A DNA stretch of 36,332 bases from Bacteroidota bacterium (lineage in GTDB: Bacteria > Bacteroidota > Bacteroidia > UKL13-3). The notes under the pieces are model-generated. The model was not told the origin of the DNA. It searched no databases and worked only from the letters and a program-made list of their open reading frames with translations. The stretch lies in contig CANLLM010000017.1 in NCBI GenBank assembly GCA_947491825.1, positions 1 through 36,332 of the forward strand. The letters are read 5' to 3'. Below are positions 25,852 to 34,339 of this stretch, one piece after another; the first letter of the stretch is position 1, and each line of letters begins with the position of its first letter. The position numbers and the translations under genes are program-made.

Positions 25852-25924
25852 TGATCCCGCTGGGACTCGAACCCAGGACCCATACATTAAAAGTGTATTG
25901 CTCTACCAACTGAGCTACAGAATC
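25852..25924 (-). tRNA. tRNA-Lys (anticodon TTT)
   Basis: A full cloverleaf folds on the minus strand. The acceptor stem is GATTCTG/CGGGATC (seven pairs with wobbles), with D-arm GCTC/GAGC, anticodon stem ATACA/TGTAT around loop CTTTTAA, T-arm CTGGG/CCCAG with TTCGAGT, and discriminator A at 25852. CCA is not encoded. The anticodon TTT reads AAA and AAG codons. It has a consensus promoter upstream and a strong terminator downstream, so it is a single-gene unit. Confidence 0.97.
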
Positions 25925-25964
25925 TTCGCCCTTCACAATCAATCACTTGTTTGTTTCAGGAGTG

Positions 25965-25995
25965 CAAAAATAAGCGAAATAAAAAAATAGCCAAA
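25965..25995 (-). promoter_or_regulatory. Consensus Bacteroidota promoter of tRNA-Lys
   Basis: On the minus strand TTTG (25992-25995) and TATTTTTG (25965-25972) are separated by exactly 19 bases, matching TTTG-N19-TAnnTTTG. The predicted transcript start lies about 30 bases before the tRNA 5' end. Confidence 0.85.
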
Positions 25996-26057
25996 TAAAT
26001 AGGGTTCTTTTTTACTTGATTTACCCACATTTCCTAAATATCACCCTTTTACTTGCT

Positions 26058-26065
26058 TATTTTTG
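26058..26065 (+). promoter_or_regulatory. Probable -7 box of the short-chain dehydrogenase gene
   Basis: TATTTTTG matches TAnnTTTG exactly and lies 16 bases before the start codon. No good -33 element is present at the usual spacing. Confidence 0.42.
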
Positions 26066-26081
26066 AACATAATTTGTTTTT

Positions 26082-26888
26082 ATGGATCAAATGCAAGAAA
26101 AAGTAGTTGTTATTACAGGTGGTTCCGATGGAATTGGGAAGGCGCTTGTAGAACTTTATTTAAATAATGGAGCAAAAGTTGCTACCTGTGCACGTAATTA
26201 CCAAAAACTCTATCAATTGCAATCGGCAAATACAGGTAAGCCATTATTTATTCATGCTACAGATGTGAGTAAAGAAATAGATTGTAAGGGTTTTATTGAT
26301 GCTGTAATAAAGGAGTTTGGTACCATTGATATATTAATCAATAACGCTGGTGTTTCAATGCGTGCACTGGTTCAAGATGTAGATTTTGAAACCATTAGAC
26401 GTGTTATGGATATTAACTTTTGGGGCACCGTGTACTGTACCAAATTTGCGCTAGATCATATTATTAAAAATAAGGGCACTATTGTGGGTGTATCATCTAT
26501 TGCGGGATATAGGGGTCTTCCAGGGCGTAGCGGTTATTCGGCATCTAAATACGCTGTTAATGGTTGGTTAGAAGCGCTTCGTACAGAGCTTTTAGAATCT
26601 GGTACCAATGTGATGTGGGTTTGCCCTGGTTTTACCAGTTCAAATATTAGAAATGCGGCTTTAAATAGTAAAGGCGTATCGCAGGGGGAATCGCCAATGG
26701 ATGAAGGCGCCATGATGAGTTCCGAAGAATGTGCTGGTCATATTGCAAATGCCATTGAAAAGCGCAAACGTACGCTTGTGTTAACTTTTACGGGTAAACG
26801 CGCTGTATTTATGAATAAGTTTTTTCCTGCATTAGCCGATAAATTGGTTCGCAAGTTTTTCTTTAAAAATAACGAGCTAGTGAAATAA
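26082..26888 (+). CDS. Short-chain dehydrogenase/reductase (SDR)
   Basis: This 268-residue cytoplasmic NAD(P)-dependent oxidoreductase is of the classical SDR type. The cofactor-binding motif TGGSDGIG is at 12-19, NNAG at 87-90, catalytic Ser139 in 'VSSIAGYRG', and the YxxxK pair Tyr152/Lys156 in 'YSASK'. 'CARN' after the second strand suggests a preference for NADP, as the position lacks the acidic residue of NAD enzymes. The C-terminal basic segment 'NELVK' and the general pattern recall DHRS7-like membrane-associated members, but the substrate is unknown. The SAM hydrolase-family gene follows after 29 bases and may be co-transcribed. Confidence 0.9.
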   Translation: MDQMQEKVVVITGGSDGIGKALVELYLNNGAKVATCARNYQKLYQLQSANTGKPLFIHATDVSKEIDCKGFIDAVIKEFGTIDILINNAGVSMRALVQDVDFETIRRVMDINFWGTVYCTKFALDHIIKNKGTIVGVSSIAGYRGLPGRSGYSASKYAVNGWLEALRTELLESGTNVMWVCPGFTSSNIRNAALNSKGVSQGESPMDEGAMMSSEECAGHIANAIEKRKRTLVLTFTGKRAVFMNKFFPALADKLVRKFFFKNNELVK

Positions 26889-26917
26889 TTTACAAGTAAT
26901 TACGTTAACAATGAGGC

Positions 26918-27739
26918 ATGCCCATTGTAACACTTTCTACAGATATTGGCCAACGTGATTTTTTGGTTGGCGCTATAAAAGGTCAGTTTTTACAGCTAGA
27001 TCCTACCACCAATTTGTGTGATATCACGCATTATTTACCGCAAACTAATTTTCCGCAAGCAGCTTATGTTTGTGGAAACGCTGTCAAGCATTTTCCGGGA
27101 GGTAGTTTTCATTGCATTTTAGTCAATCTGTTTGAAGGAGCCACAGATTATGTACTCATGGCTAAGTTCAACCAGCAGTATATTATTTGCCCCGACAATG
27201 GTCTCTTAACCATGATTACGGGTCAAAAGCCAACTGATCTTGTAGCAATTCCTTTAAATAATAAACATACTTTACTTGAGATAACCGCTGTAATTGCTAT
27301 AGCAATCAATAAAGTAAGTAAAACGGGTAATTTATTAGATGGAGGCGTTGCTATTGACAATATCAACGAAATATATCCATTACGTCCTACTGTAGGGCCC
27401 GATTGGATTGAGGGTCAAATCCTTTTTATTGATCAGTTCGAAAACGTAGTTATCAATATTACGTCTTCTGAATTTGCGGCTCAAGCCAATGGACGTTCTT
27501 TTAAAATTGTATTTAAACGCAACGAAGTGATTGATTCTATAAGCGATAATTATACGTCAGTCGCCGAAACCGATAAATTAGCTTGGTTTAACTCGGCAGG
27601 ATATCTCGAAATAGCCCTTCGAAATGGAAACATGGCAGGACTCTTTGGACTTCAAGGTTTTAATGAACAAATGCAAAACAAAGGAGCCGCTTCAGATACC
27701 AATTGGTTTTATCAAACGGTTCGTGTGTTTTTTGAATAA
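26918..27739 (+). CDS. SAM hydrolase/SAM-hydroxide adenosyltransferase family protein (DUF62)
   Basis: The 273-residue protein has the two-domain layout of the fluorinase/DUF62 family, whose common members split S-adenosylmethionine to adenosine and methionine with water. 'LSTDIGQRDFLVGAIKG' (Asp9 and Asp14) and 'CDITHYLP' match the N-terminal motifs, 'CPDNGLL' (91-97) the central one, and 'GQILFIDQFENVVINI' the C-terminal domain that closes the trimer interface. The canonical VDPGVG motif is replaced by 'VNLFEGA' (69-75), which may be a lineage feature or change activity. It follows the SDR gene by 29 bases. Confidence 0.82.
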   Translation: MPIVTLSTDIGQRDFLVGAIKGQFLQLDPTTNLCDITHYLPQTNFPQAAYVCGNAVKHFPGGSFHCILVNLFEGATDYVLMAKFNQQYIICPDNGLLTMITGQKPTDLVAIPLNNKHTLLEITAVIAIAINKVSKTGNLLDGGVAIDNINEIYPLRPTVGPDWIEGQILFIDQFENVVINITSSEFAAQANGRSFKIVFKRNEVIDSISDNYTSVAETDKLAWFNSAGYLEIALRNGNMAGLFGLQGFNEQMQNKGAASDTNWFYQTVRVFFE

Positions 27740-27764
27740 TTTGCCCAATTTTAGTTTAATTTTG
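27731..27764 (+). promoter_or_regulatory. Probable promoter of lpdA
   Basis: TTTG (27731-27734) and TAATTTTG (27757-27764) are separated by 22 bases, close to the Bacteroidota consensus; the -33 part overlaps the end of the preceding gene. A small GGCC-AATA-GGCC hairpin lies in the leader. Confidence 0.5.
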
Positions 27765-27812
27765 CAACGCAAACGGCCAATAGGCCCTTAATAATCAAGT
27801 AATTTAGTTTTT

Positions 27813-29219
27813 ATGGCATATGATGTAATTGTTATTGGTAGCGGACCTGGTGGATACCCAGCTGCTATTCGTGCTTCTCAATTAGGTTTTAAAGTAGCCG
27901 TTATTGAAAAGGAAAGCCTTGGTGGCGTTTGTTTAAACTGGGGTTGTATTCCTACTAAAGCCCTTTTAAAAAGTGCTCAAGTATATGAATATGTAAAGCA
28001 TAGTGCCGATTATGGTATCAATGCAACGGGTACCCACGATTTTGGTGGTGTTATCAAGCGTAGCCGTGGTGTTGCCGATAAAATGAGTAAAGGTGTTCAA
28101 TTCTTAATGAAGAAGAACAAGATTGAAGTGATCATGGGTTATGGTAAAGTAGTATCAAAAGGGAAAGTAGAAGTGACTGCTGCAGATGGTAACAAGCAAA
28201 TTCACGAAGCAAAATATATTGTTCTAGCTACTGGTGGAAGATCTAGAGAATTACCAAACCTAAAACAAGATGGTAAAAAAGTACTTGGATACCGTGAAGC
28301 CATGGTACTTGCTGAGCAACCAAAATCAATGATCATTGTAGGTAGCGGTGCGATAGGTGTTGAATTTGCATATGTATACAATAGCATGGGGACAAAAGTA
28401 ACCATCGTAGAATTTATGCCGCGCATTGTTCCGGTAGAAGACGAAGACATTTCTAAAGAATTAGAAAAGCAATATAAAAAACAAGGCATCGAAATTATGA
28501 CCAACGCTTCTGTAGAATCTTTAGATACTACCGGTGCTGGTGTTAAAGCGCATGTAAAAAAGCAAGATGGTTCTATGGTAACACTAGAAGCTGATGTTGT
28601 TTTAAGTGCTGTTGGTGTTGTTGCTAATATCGAAAATCTTGGTTTAGAAGAAGCAGGTATTAAAGTTGATAAAGGAAGAGTGATTGTAGATAAATACCAA
28701 CAAACATCTGTTGCAGGTGTGTATGCCATTGGTGATTGTTCTCCAGGTCAAGCGCTTGCACACGTGGCTGCTAAAGAAGGGATCAATGCTGCTGAGCATA
28801 TGGCGTACCTCGAAAAAAAGCACTATCATTTGCCTGAAGCAATTGATTACAATAACGTTCCAGGATGTACTTATTGCATTCCAGAAATTTCAAGTGTTGG
28901 TTACACCGAAAAGGCGGCTAAAGAAGCTGGCTACGAAATTAAAGTGGGTAAATTCCCTTTTGTTGCGAGCGGAAAAGCAAGCGCAGCAGGTGCTACAGAA
29001 GGTTTTGTAAAAGTTATTTATGACGCCAAATATGGTGAGTTTTTAGGTTGTCATATGATTGGTATGAACGTAACCGAAATGATTGCAGAAGCAGTTGTGG
29101 CGCGTAAATTAGAAACTACTGCGCATGAAATTTTAAATGCAATACACCCGCACCCAACAATGAGTGAAGGACTAAAAGAAGCAACTGCTGCAGCTTATGG
29201 CGAAGCAATTGATATCTAA
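27813..29219 (+). CDS. lpdA: Dihydrolipoyl dehydrogenase (E3)
   Basis: This 468-residue flavoprotein reoxidises the dihydrolipoyl groups of pyruvate, 2-oxoglutarate and branched-chain 2-oxoacid dehydrogenase complexes and of the glycine cleavage system, making NADH. FAD binds at 'GSGPGGYPAAIRA' (9-21). The redox disulfide is Cys40/Cys45 in 'GGVCLNWGCIPTK', NAD binds at 'VGSGAIGVEFAYVY', and a second FAD motif is 'VYAIGDCSPG'. The catalytic pair is His447/Glu452 in 'HPHPTMSE'. Length and motifs are complete. It has its own promoter-like sequence and a strong terminator, so it is probably a single-gene unit. Confidence 0.97.
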   Translation: MAYDVIVIGSGPGGYPAAIRASQLGFKVAVIEKESLGGVCLNWGCIPTKALLKSAQVYEYVKHSADYGINATGTHDFGGVIKRSRGVADKMSKGVQFLMKKNKIEVIMGYGKVVSKGKVEVTAADGNKQIHEAKYIVLATGGRSRELPNLKQDGKKVLGYREAMVLAEQPKSMIIVGSGAIGVEFAYVYNSMGTKVTIVEFMPRIVPVEDEDISKELEKQYKKQGIEIMTNASVESLDTTGAGVKAHVKKQDGSMVTLEADVVLSAVGVVANIENLGLEEAGIKVDKGRVIVDKYQQTSVAGVYAIGDCSPGQALAHVAAKEGINAAEHMAYLEKKHYHLPEAIDYNNVPGCTYCIPEISSVGYTEKAAKEAGYEIKVGKFPFVASGKASAAGATEGFVKVIYDAKYGEFLGCHMIGMNVTEMIAEAVVARKLETTAHEILNAIHPHPTMSEGLKEATAAAYGEAIDI

Positions 29220-29238
29220 GATCGAATCAAATAATAGG

Positions 29239-29275
29239 AATAAGGCCGCAAGAAATTGTGGCCTTATTTTTTTTC
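29239..29275 (+). terminator. Strong terminator of lpdA
   Basis: AATAAGGCCGCAA and TTGTGGCCTTATT form a 13-pair stem (one wobble) with a GAAA loop and then a T-run. It overlaps the last codons of the convergent DUF4197 gene, including its stop codon at 29264-29266. Confidence 0.92.
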
Positions 29276-29986
29276 AAAAACTTTGCGCAGTAAATCTGTG
29301 GTTCTTGCAGCAGGGTTGGCCCTGATATCTTTTTCCTGTGTAGCGATTTCGGTGTATATGCCCGATAAAGATTTATCTGTTACATAGCCAACTAAATCAG
29401 GATTCATTTTTTTGCCAATGAGTGGGATGCTATTATAGGTAGTTATTATTTTTTCCCAGTTTTTAGTGGCATTCACTTTATCAAGTGATGTTTTAATAAT
29501 GGGAGAAAAACTTTGCGTAAGTGCAATGTTGGTTTTTGTTCTCAAAAAAGCGGTTGCAGAGGTATCACTTCCTCTTAAAATATTAATACCATCGGTAATG
29601 GTCATTTCTTTAATTGCTGATGTAAAAATAGGGATGGCTGTTTTACAGGCATCTTCTGCGGCACGGTTCATAGTCACAATCATATCATCTACAAGTTTGT
29701 TAAAGCCAAGTTTACGAAGGGTTGATTCTATTTTTTGAGCCTCTGGTGGCATGATAATTTTTAACGCGGCATTTTCTAAAAAACCGCCAGGACTAGAGAG
29801 CTTTTGTGTACCTGTTTGTGCGCCTTTCAACAATGCTTCTTTTAAGCCACCCGCAATATCGTCGGTGCTTAATCCTTGTTTAAATTGTTCTGCGCGCGTG
29901 GTCGCTTTTTTGAATAAATCTCCAATTTTTTGCCCCTCAACAGTTTGAAAACCAATTAGAGCAAGTATTAAAACGTATTTCTTCAT
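29264..29986 (-). CDS. DUF4197 family secreted protein
   Basis: This 240-residue protein has a short leader ('KKYVLILALIGFQTVEGQ', about 2-19) and then the DUF4197 pattern: 'DIAGGLKEALLKGAQTGTQK' early, 'ENAALKIIMPPEAQKIESTL', 'MNRAAEDACKTAIPIFTSAI', 'MTITDGINILRGSDTSATAF' and a C-terminal 'TTDLLRKVFEKK'. The family is largely helical, exported, and of unknown function. The stop codon lies inside the lpdA terminator, so the two genes are convergent and share that DNA. Its upstream region is shared with the divergent prfC gene. Confidence 0.88.
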   Translation of the reverse strand: MKKYVLILALIGFQTVEGQKIGDLFKKATTRAEQFKQGLSTDDIAGGLKEALLKGAQTGTQKLSSPGGFLENAALKIIMPPEAQKIESTLRKLGFNKLVDDMIVTMNRAAEDACKTAIPIFTSAIKEMTITDGINILRGSDTSATAFLRTKTNIALTQSFSPIIKTSLDKVNATKNWEKIITTYNSIPLIGKKMNPDLVGYVTDKSLSGIYTEIATQEKDIRANPAARTTDLLRKVFEKK

Positions 29987-30042
29987 AATAAAGCATTTAA
30001 AGCCTAAAGGTACGAGACATAAGAATCAATATTTGTGAATGT

Positions 30043-30077
30043 TTTGCTATAGTTAAGCCTCGCTGTCCTTACCTTTG
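30043..30077 (+). promoter_or_regulatory. Probable promoter of the prfC-rimO pair
   Basis: TTTG (30043-30046) and TACCTTTG (30070-30077) are separated by 23 bases, and the start codon follows 22 bases later. The -7 box matches TAnnTTTG; the spacer is at the upper limit of the usual range. Confidence 0.5.
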
Positions 30078-30099
30078 CAGCGCATAATTTAATAGCTTC

Positions 30100-31686
30100 A
30101 TGAAATACGAGAAAGAGATATGTAGACGCAAAAGTTTTGCCATTATATCGCATCCGGATGCGGGTAAAACTACTTTAACAGAAAAGTTTCTGTTATTTGG
30201 TGGAGCTATTCAAACTGCAGGTGCTGTAAAAAGCAATAAAATTAAAAAGCACGCCACTTCCGATTTTATGGAAATTGAACGTCAGCGTGGTATCTCGGTA
30301 GCTACTTCTGTAATGTCTTTCGAGTACAAAGACTTTTTAATTAATTTATTAGATACACCCGGACACAAAGATTTTGCCGAAGATACCTACCGAACACTGA
30401 GTGCAGTGGATAGTGTTATTTTGGTAGTGGATAGTGTAAACGGGGTAGAAGCACAAACTAGACGCCTTATGGAAGTGTGTCGTATGCGTGACACACCCGT
30501 AATTGTTTTTATCAATAAAATGGATAGAGACGGTAAAAACAGATTTGATTTATTAGAAGAAATTGAAAACGAACTACATATTTCTTTACACCCCATGACC
30601 TGGCCCATTAATAGTGGTAAAGAATTTAAAGGGGTATATAATTTACATGATAGAAACCTTCGTTTGTTTACGGCAAGCACCAAAGCAGATGAAGAAGATA
30701 TTGTTGCCATCGATGATTTACAAGACGCGTTACTAGAAACTAAAATAGGTAAGCGTGATGCCGATCAATTACGAGAAGACGTGGAACTTATTGAAGGTGT
30801 ATATGGTGCCCTAGATGCCGAAGATTATTTAACGGCTAAAGTAGCCCCTGTATTTTTTGGTAGTGCCGTAAATAATTTTGGCGTAAAAGAAATGCTAGAT
30901 ACGTTTATACGCATTGCACCCGTGCCACGTAGCCGTGAAACATCTAAAAGACTAGTAGAAGTTGGAGAAGATAAGTTTAGTGGCTTTATTTTTAAAATTC
31001 ATGCAAACCTAGACCCTAAACACAGAGACCGTATTGCTTTTATGCGCGTATGCAGTGGACGTTTTGAAAGAAACAAATACTACCACCATGTTAGAAATGA
31101 CAAAGACATGCGCTTTAGCAATCCGTATACTTTTTTGGCACGTACCAAAGATGTTATTGAAGACGCATATCCTGGTGACGTAGTAGGTTTATTTGATACC
31201 GGAAATTTTAAAATAGGTGATACCTTAACTGAAGGAGAAGATTTTTTCTTTACAGGCATACCTACTTTTTCGCCAGAAATATTTAAAGAGCTCGTAAATA
31301 AAGATCCTTTAAAAACAAAGCAACTAGAAAAAGGAATTAGTCAATTAACCGACGAAGGGGTCGCGCAGTTGTTTACCCAGTTTGGTGGCAATAAAAAAAT
31401 TATTGGTTGTGTGGGTGATTTACAATTTGAAGTCATTCAATACAGACTCCTCCATGAGTACGGAGCAGCCTGCGAATTTAGAACACTTCAATTTTATAAA
31501 GCCTGCTGGCTTACTTCTACTGTAGCTGGCAAGCTCGACGATTTTTTACGCTTCAAGCAACAAAATGCTGCCGTAGATAAAGATGGCAACCCCGTTTATT
31601 TAGCACAAAGTGAATGGTTTTTAAATACCGAAATCACCAATAACCCAGATATTACTTTTCATTTTTCGAGTGAAATTCATAAATAA
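30100..31686 (+). CDS. prfC: Peptide chain release factor 3
   Basis: This 528-residue translational GTPase recycles release factors 1 and 2 from the ribosome after peptide release. The P-loop '[19 protein letters not shown]' starts at 17. Switch I contains '[16 protein letters not shown]', G3 'DTPGHKDF' starts at 85 and G4 'NKMDRD' at 139. The later domains follow RF3 rather than EF-G, with '[19 protein letters not shown]'-like wording (here [14 protein letters not shown]). The length is standard. rimO starts three bases after its stop codon, so the two should form one transcript. Confidence 0.96.
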   Translation: MKYEKEICRRKSFAIISHPDAGKTTLTEKFLLFGGAIQTAGAVKSNKIKKHATSDFMEIERQRGISVATSVMSFEYKDFLINLLDTPGHKDFAEDTYRTLSAVDSVILVVDSVNGVEAQTRRLMEVCRMRDTPVIVFINKMDRDGKNRFDLLEEIENELHISLHPMTWPINSGKEFKGVYNLHDRNLRLFTASTKADEEDIVAIDDLQDALLETKIGKRDADQLREDVELIEGVYGALDAEDYLTAKVAPVFFGSAVNNFGVKEMLDTFIRIAPVPRSRETSKRLVEVGEDKFSGFIFKIHANLDPKHRDRIAFMRVCSGRFERNKYYHHVRNDKDMRFSNPYTFLARTKDVIEDAYPGDVVGLFDTGNFKIGDTLTEGEDFFFTGIPTFSPEIFKELVNKDPLKTKQLEKGISQLTDEGVAQLFTQFGGNKKIIGCVGDLQFEVIQYRLLHEYGAACEFRTLQFYKACWLTSTVAGKLDDFLRFKQQNAAVDKDGNPVYLAQSEWFLNTEITNNPDITFHFSSEIHK

Positions 31687-31689
31687 TCC

Positions 31690-33018
31690 ATGAAGTCAAA
31701 AACACTACATAAAGACAAGGTTAATATTATTACACTCGGTTGTAGTAAAAATTTAGTGGACAGTGAAGTGCTAAGTGGTCAGCTCATGGCAAGTGATATA
31801 GAAGTGGTGCATGAAAACACAAAGCTAGACCACAATGTGGTAGTGGTTAATACCTGTGGATTTATTGACAAGGCAAAAGAAGAAAGCATCAATACCATTT
31901 TAGACCAACTCGAATTAAAGCGCAGGGGTAAATTAGATAAAGTTTACGTAACCGGATGTTTGAGTGAAAGATACAGAGGTGATTTGGAATCAGAAATGCC
32001 AGAAGTAGACGCTTGGTTTGGTACTATGGAGCTTCCTTTAATGCTCAAAAAGTTCGATGTAGACTATAAAGCAGAATTAGTAGGCGAACGATTTTTAAGT
32101 ACACCGCAACACTATGCGTATTTAAAAATTAGTGAAGGTTGTAACCGTACCTGTTCATTTTGTGCCATTCCGCTCATGCGTGGACAGCACGTTAGCCGCA
32201 CCATCGAAGATCTTGTTACAGAAGCAGAAGGCCTTGTAAAAAAAGGCGTTAAAGAAATTATGCTCATTGCGCAGGAGCTTACCTATTACGGATTAGATAT
32301 TTACAAAGAGCGTTCACTCCCTAAATTATTACATGCGCTAGCAGACGTTAAAGGCATCGAATGGATCCGTTTGCATTATGCATATCCTAGTAAGTTTCCA
32401 TTGGAAATTTTGGATGTAATGCGGGAGCGTTCAAATATTTGCAAGTACCTAGATATGCCGCTACAGCACGCTAGTAATAGCATGCTTAAAGCCATGAAGC
32501 GTAATATTACGCGTGAAGACATGTCTGTACTGATTAACGAAATTAGAGCAAGAGTACCCGGTATTTGTTTGCGTACTACTTTAATTGCTGGTTTTCCTGG
32601 TGAAACAGAAGACGACATCGAAGAGCTAAAAGAATTTTTACAAGAACACCGTTTTGATAGGGTAGGTATTTTTAGTTATAGCCACGAAGAAAACACAAGT
32701 GCGCATGATTTAGTAGATGACGTTCCTGCCGATATTAAAGCAGAACGTGCGCAATCTATTATGGAAGTCCAGCAAGAAATTTCGCTAGAAAAAAACCAAG
32801 AGAAAGTAGGCCAAATTCTAAAAGTAATTATCGACAAAAAAGAAGCAGGCCGTTATTTAGGACGCACCGAGTTTGATAGCGTAGAAGTAGACAATGAAGT
32901 AGTTATTAATACCAAAAAGAAACTCAGTATTGGAGATTTTGTTTGGGTAAAAATTACCAAAGCCTACGATTACGACATTGAAGGTGAACTAGTAGATAGT
33001 GAAGGGCGTTCTATATAA
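31690..33018 (+). CDS. rimO: Ribosomal protein S12 methylthiotransferase
   Basis: This 442-residue radical-SAM enzyme adds a methylthio group to the conserved aspartate of ribosomal protein S12. The N-terminal UPF0004 domain carries cluster cysteines Cys18 ('LGCSKN'), Cys56 ('NTCGF') and Cys90 ('TGCLSERY'). The radical-SAM cluster is CNRTCSFC at 151-158, and the C-terminal TRAM domain includes 'RYLGRTEFDSVEVDNEV'. 'LSERY' and 'CAIPLMRGQHVSR' favour RimO over the related MiaB. It follows prfC by three bases, linking two translation-related genes. Its last 49 bases overlap the convergent hydroxylase gene. Confidence 0.95.
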   Translation: MKSKTLHKDKVNIITLGCSKNLVDSEVLSGQLMASDIEVVHENTKLDHNVVVVNTCGFIDKAKEESINTILDQLELKRRGKLDKVYVTGCLSERYRGDLESEMPEVDAWFGTMELPLMLKKFDVDYKAELVGERFLSTPQHYAYLKISEGCNRTCSFCAIPLMRGQHVSRTIEDLVTEAEGLVKKGVKEIMLIAQELTYYGLDIYKERSLPKLLHALADVKGIEWIRLHYAYPSKFPLEILDVMRERSNICKYLDMPLQHASNSMLKAMKRNITREDMSVLINEIRARVPGICLRTTLIAGFPGETEDDIEELKEFLQEHRFDRVGIFSYSHEENTSAHDLVDDVPADIKAERAQSIMEVQQEISLEKNQEKVGQILKVIIDKKEAGRYLGRTEFDSVEVDNEVVINTKKKLSIGDFVWVKITKAYDYDIEGELVDSEGRSI

Positions 33019-34244
33019 TGAAAGTAAAAGGTAGCGGCAAGTGACACTATAAAGTATAGGATGATAAATACACTTGCATTGCTATAATACGTATTGATAC
33101 CAAACCAATCTTTTTGGTAATATAAAACCCCTACACCAATAGCCACTTTTACAACTTCTGCAATAAGTGCTTCGCCACTTCTATCCATGAGTTCTGTGTG
33201 CGCATATACAAAAGCAAAAATAAACAAGCCGTATACAAACATGTTAGGATTACCAATTTGAGCAATATTGCCAAACAGATAACTGATAAATAAAAGTAGT
33301 GCTACAAGTTGGAAATACGACCAAATAACGAGGCTTTTAGTCTCGTTGGTATCGTACTTTTCAAAATGATATACGTCTTCAATTTTATCTACCGGGTATT
33401 TATCTTCAACATCTGCGGGTCTCCAACCAGTTGGCATAAACCAAATTTTTAATTTGCTAGACCAACTTTTAGTTCGCCATGCATCTTTGATGAGTAACCA
33501 TACATGCATGAAATTAATTTTGATAGGATTCCATGTTTGAACGGCTCTTGTAATACCGTAAACAGCAGGTACATTTGGATCTTCCTCTTTAAACGTGCCA
33601 AATAATTTATCCCAAAAAATAAATATCTGCGCATAGTTTTTGTCTAGGTATTCTTTATTGATAGCATGATGCACTCTATGATGGGAAGGCGTTACAATAA
33701 TTTTTTCTAAAAAGCCCATATTGCCAATGTGTTGCGTGTGGTACCAAAACTGAGCAAACAAATGAAGTGGTGCTACAATCGCAATTACTTTTGAAGACAC
33801 GCCTAATAATGCAGCTGGCAATAAAAAAATCACAAATATTTTTACAATTGACGAAATGCTTTGACGTAAAGCACAGGCTAAATTGTATTCTTCACTACTG
33901 TGGTGAATAATATGATTGTTCCAAAAGATATTGTATTGGTGGGCAATTCTATGGATCCAATAGCCAGCAAAATCAAGTGCCATAAAAGCAATAATAAAAG
34001 TTAGCGGTCCGTCAGGCACTTTTGTTAAAGACCAGTGTTCCACCATCCAGCCGTAACTTATTACGGCAATGCTAAGCCCAAGTACATCTTTGGTTACATT
34101 GGTAACACCAGAACTCAAGCTAGCAATCATATCAAATGTTCTAACGGTTTCTTTACCTTTTAAAACGCCATACCATTTTTCAATAAGTACAAGTAGTAAA
34201 AATGCCGGCATGGCAATCAGTAATATTTTACCATAGCTTTCCAT
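32970..34244 (-). CDS. Membrane fatty acid hydroxylase / sterol desaturase superfamily (alkylglycerol monooxygenase-like)
   Basis: This 424-residue polytopic inner-membrane di-iron enzyme has the histidine boxes of the superfamily: His98/His102 in 'HRIAH', His111/His114/His115 in 'HIIHH', and 'SHHRVHH' (188-193), with extra histidines 169 and 172 between. 'FWDKLFGTF' and 'MPTGWRPADV' resemble the alkylglycerol monooxygenase (TMEM195-like) branch, which cleaves ether lipids with pterin and oxygen, so that is the best guess. C-terminal membrane segments follow the catalytic part. The final 16 or so residues are encoded on DNA that also encodes the end of rimO on the other strand. A TACATTTG -7-like box (34276-34283, minus) lies 31 bases upstream of the start. 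Confidence 0.87.
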   Translation of the reverse strand: MESYGKILLIAMPAFLLLVLIEKWYGVLKGKETVRTFDMIASLSSGVTNVTKDVLGLSIAVISYGWMVEHWSLTKVPDGPLTFIIAFMALDFAGYWIHRIAHQYNIFWNNHIIHHSSEEYNLACALRQSISSIVKIFVIFLLPAALLGVSSKVIAIVAPLHLFAQFWYHTQHIGNMGFLEKIIVTPSHHRVHHAINKEYLDKNYAQIFIFWDKLFGTFKEEDPNVPAVYGITRAVQTWNPIKINFMHVWLLIKDAWRTKSWSSKLKIWFMPTGWRPADVEDKYPVDKIEDVYHFEKYDTNETKSLVIWSYFQLVALLLFISYLFGNIAQIGNPNMFVYGLFIFAFVYAHTELMDRSGEALIAEVVKVAIGVGVLYYQKDWFGINTYYSNASVFIILYFIVSLAATFYFHYIERPSLSTSSPSMS

Positions 34245-34339
34245 AACAAAACGGGCTTTATTAAAATGGCCCTAACAAATGTAACTATTCTAGCGAATCT
34301 TACGTTATTTGCTGCCCTTGTTGTAATTTTAACCTAATT

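Larger units (their letters stand above)
25678..25864. repeat. Long direct repeat, copy 3 (intact tRNA-Lys flank)
   Basis: This is the counterpart of 23663-23850. Its first 70 bases also match copy 1 at 23182-23250. It contains a plus-strand hairpin terminator, the region between the two terminators with nested stems, the tRNA terminator, and the last bases of the tRNA itself. Confidence 0.85.

Noticed and set aside
23663-25924. Integrated mobile element with attL/attR at tRNA-Lys
   Set aside because: The repeats are long and diverged rather than short and identical, and no integrase or transposase lies between them. Kept only as one of two explanations for the duplication.
25598-25942. 114-codon minus-strand open frame
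   Set aside because: It runs straight through the tRNA-Lys, its terminator and the repeat element, so it is a chance frame over RNA-gene DNA.
28202-28729. 175-codon minus-strand frame inside lpdA
   Set aside because: It is a shadow of the strongly conserved dihydrolipoyl dehydrogenase gene.
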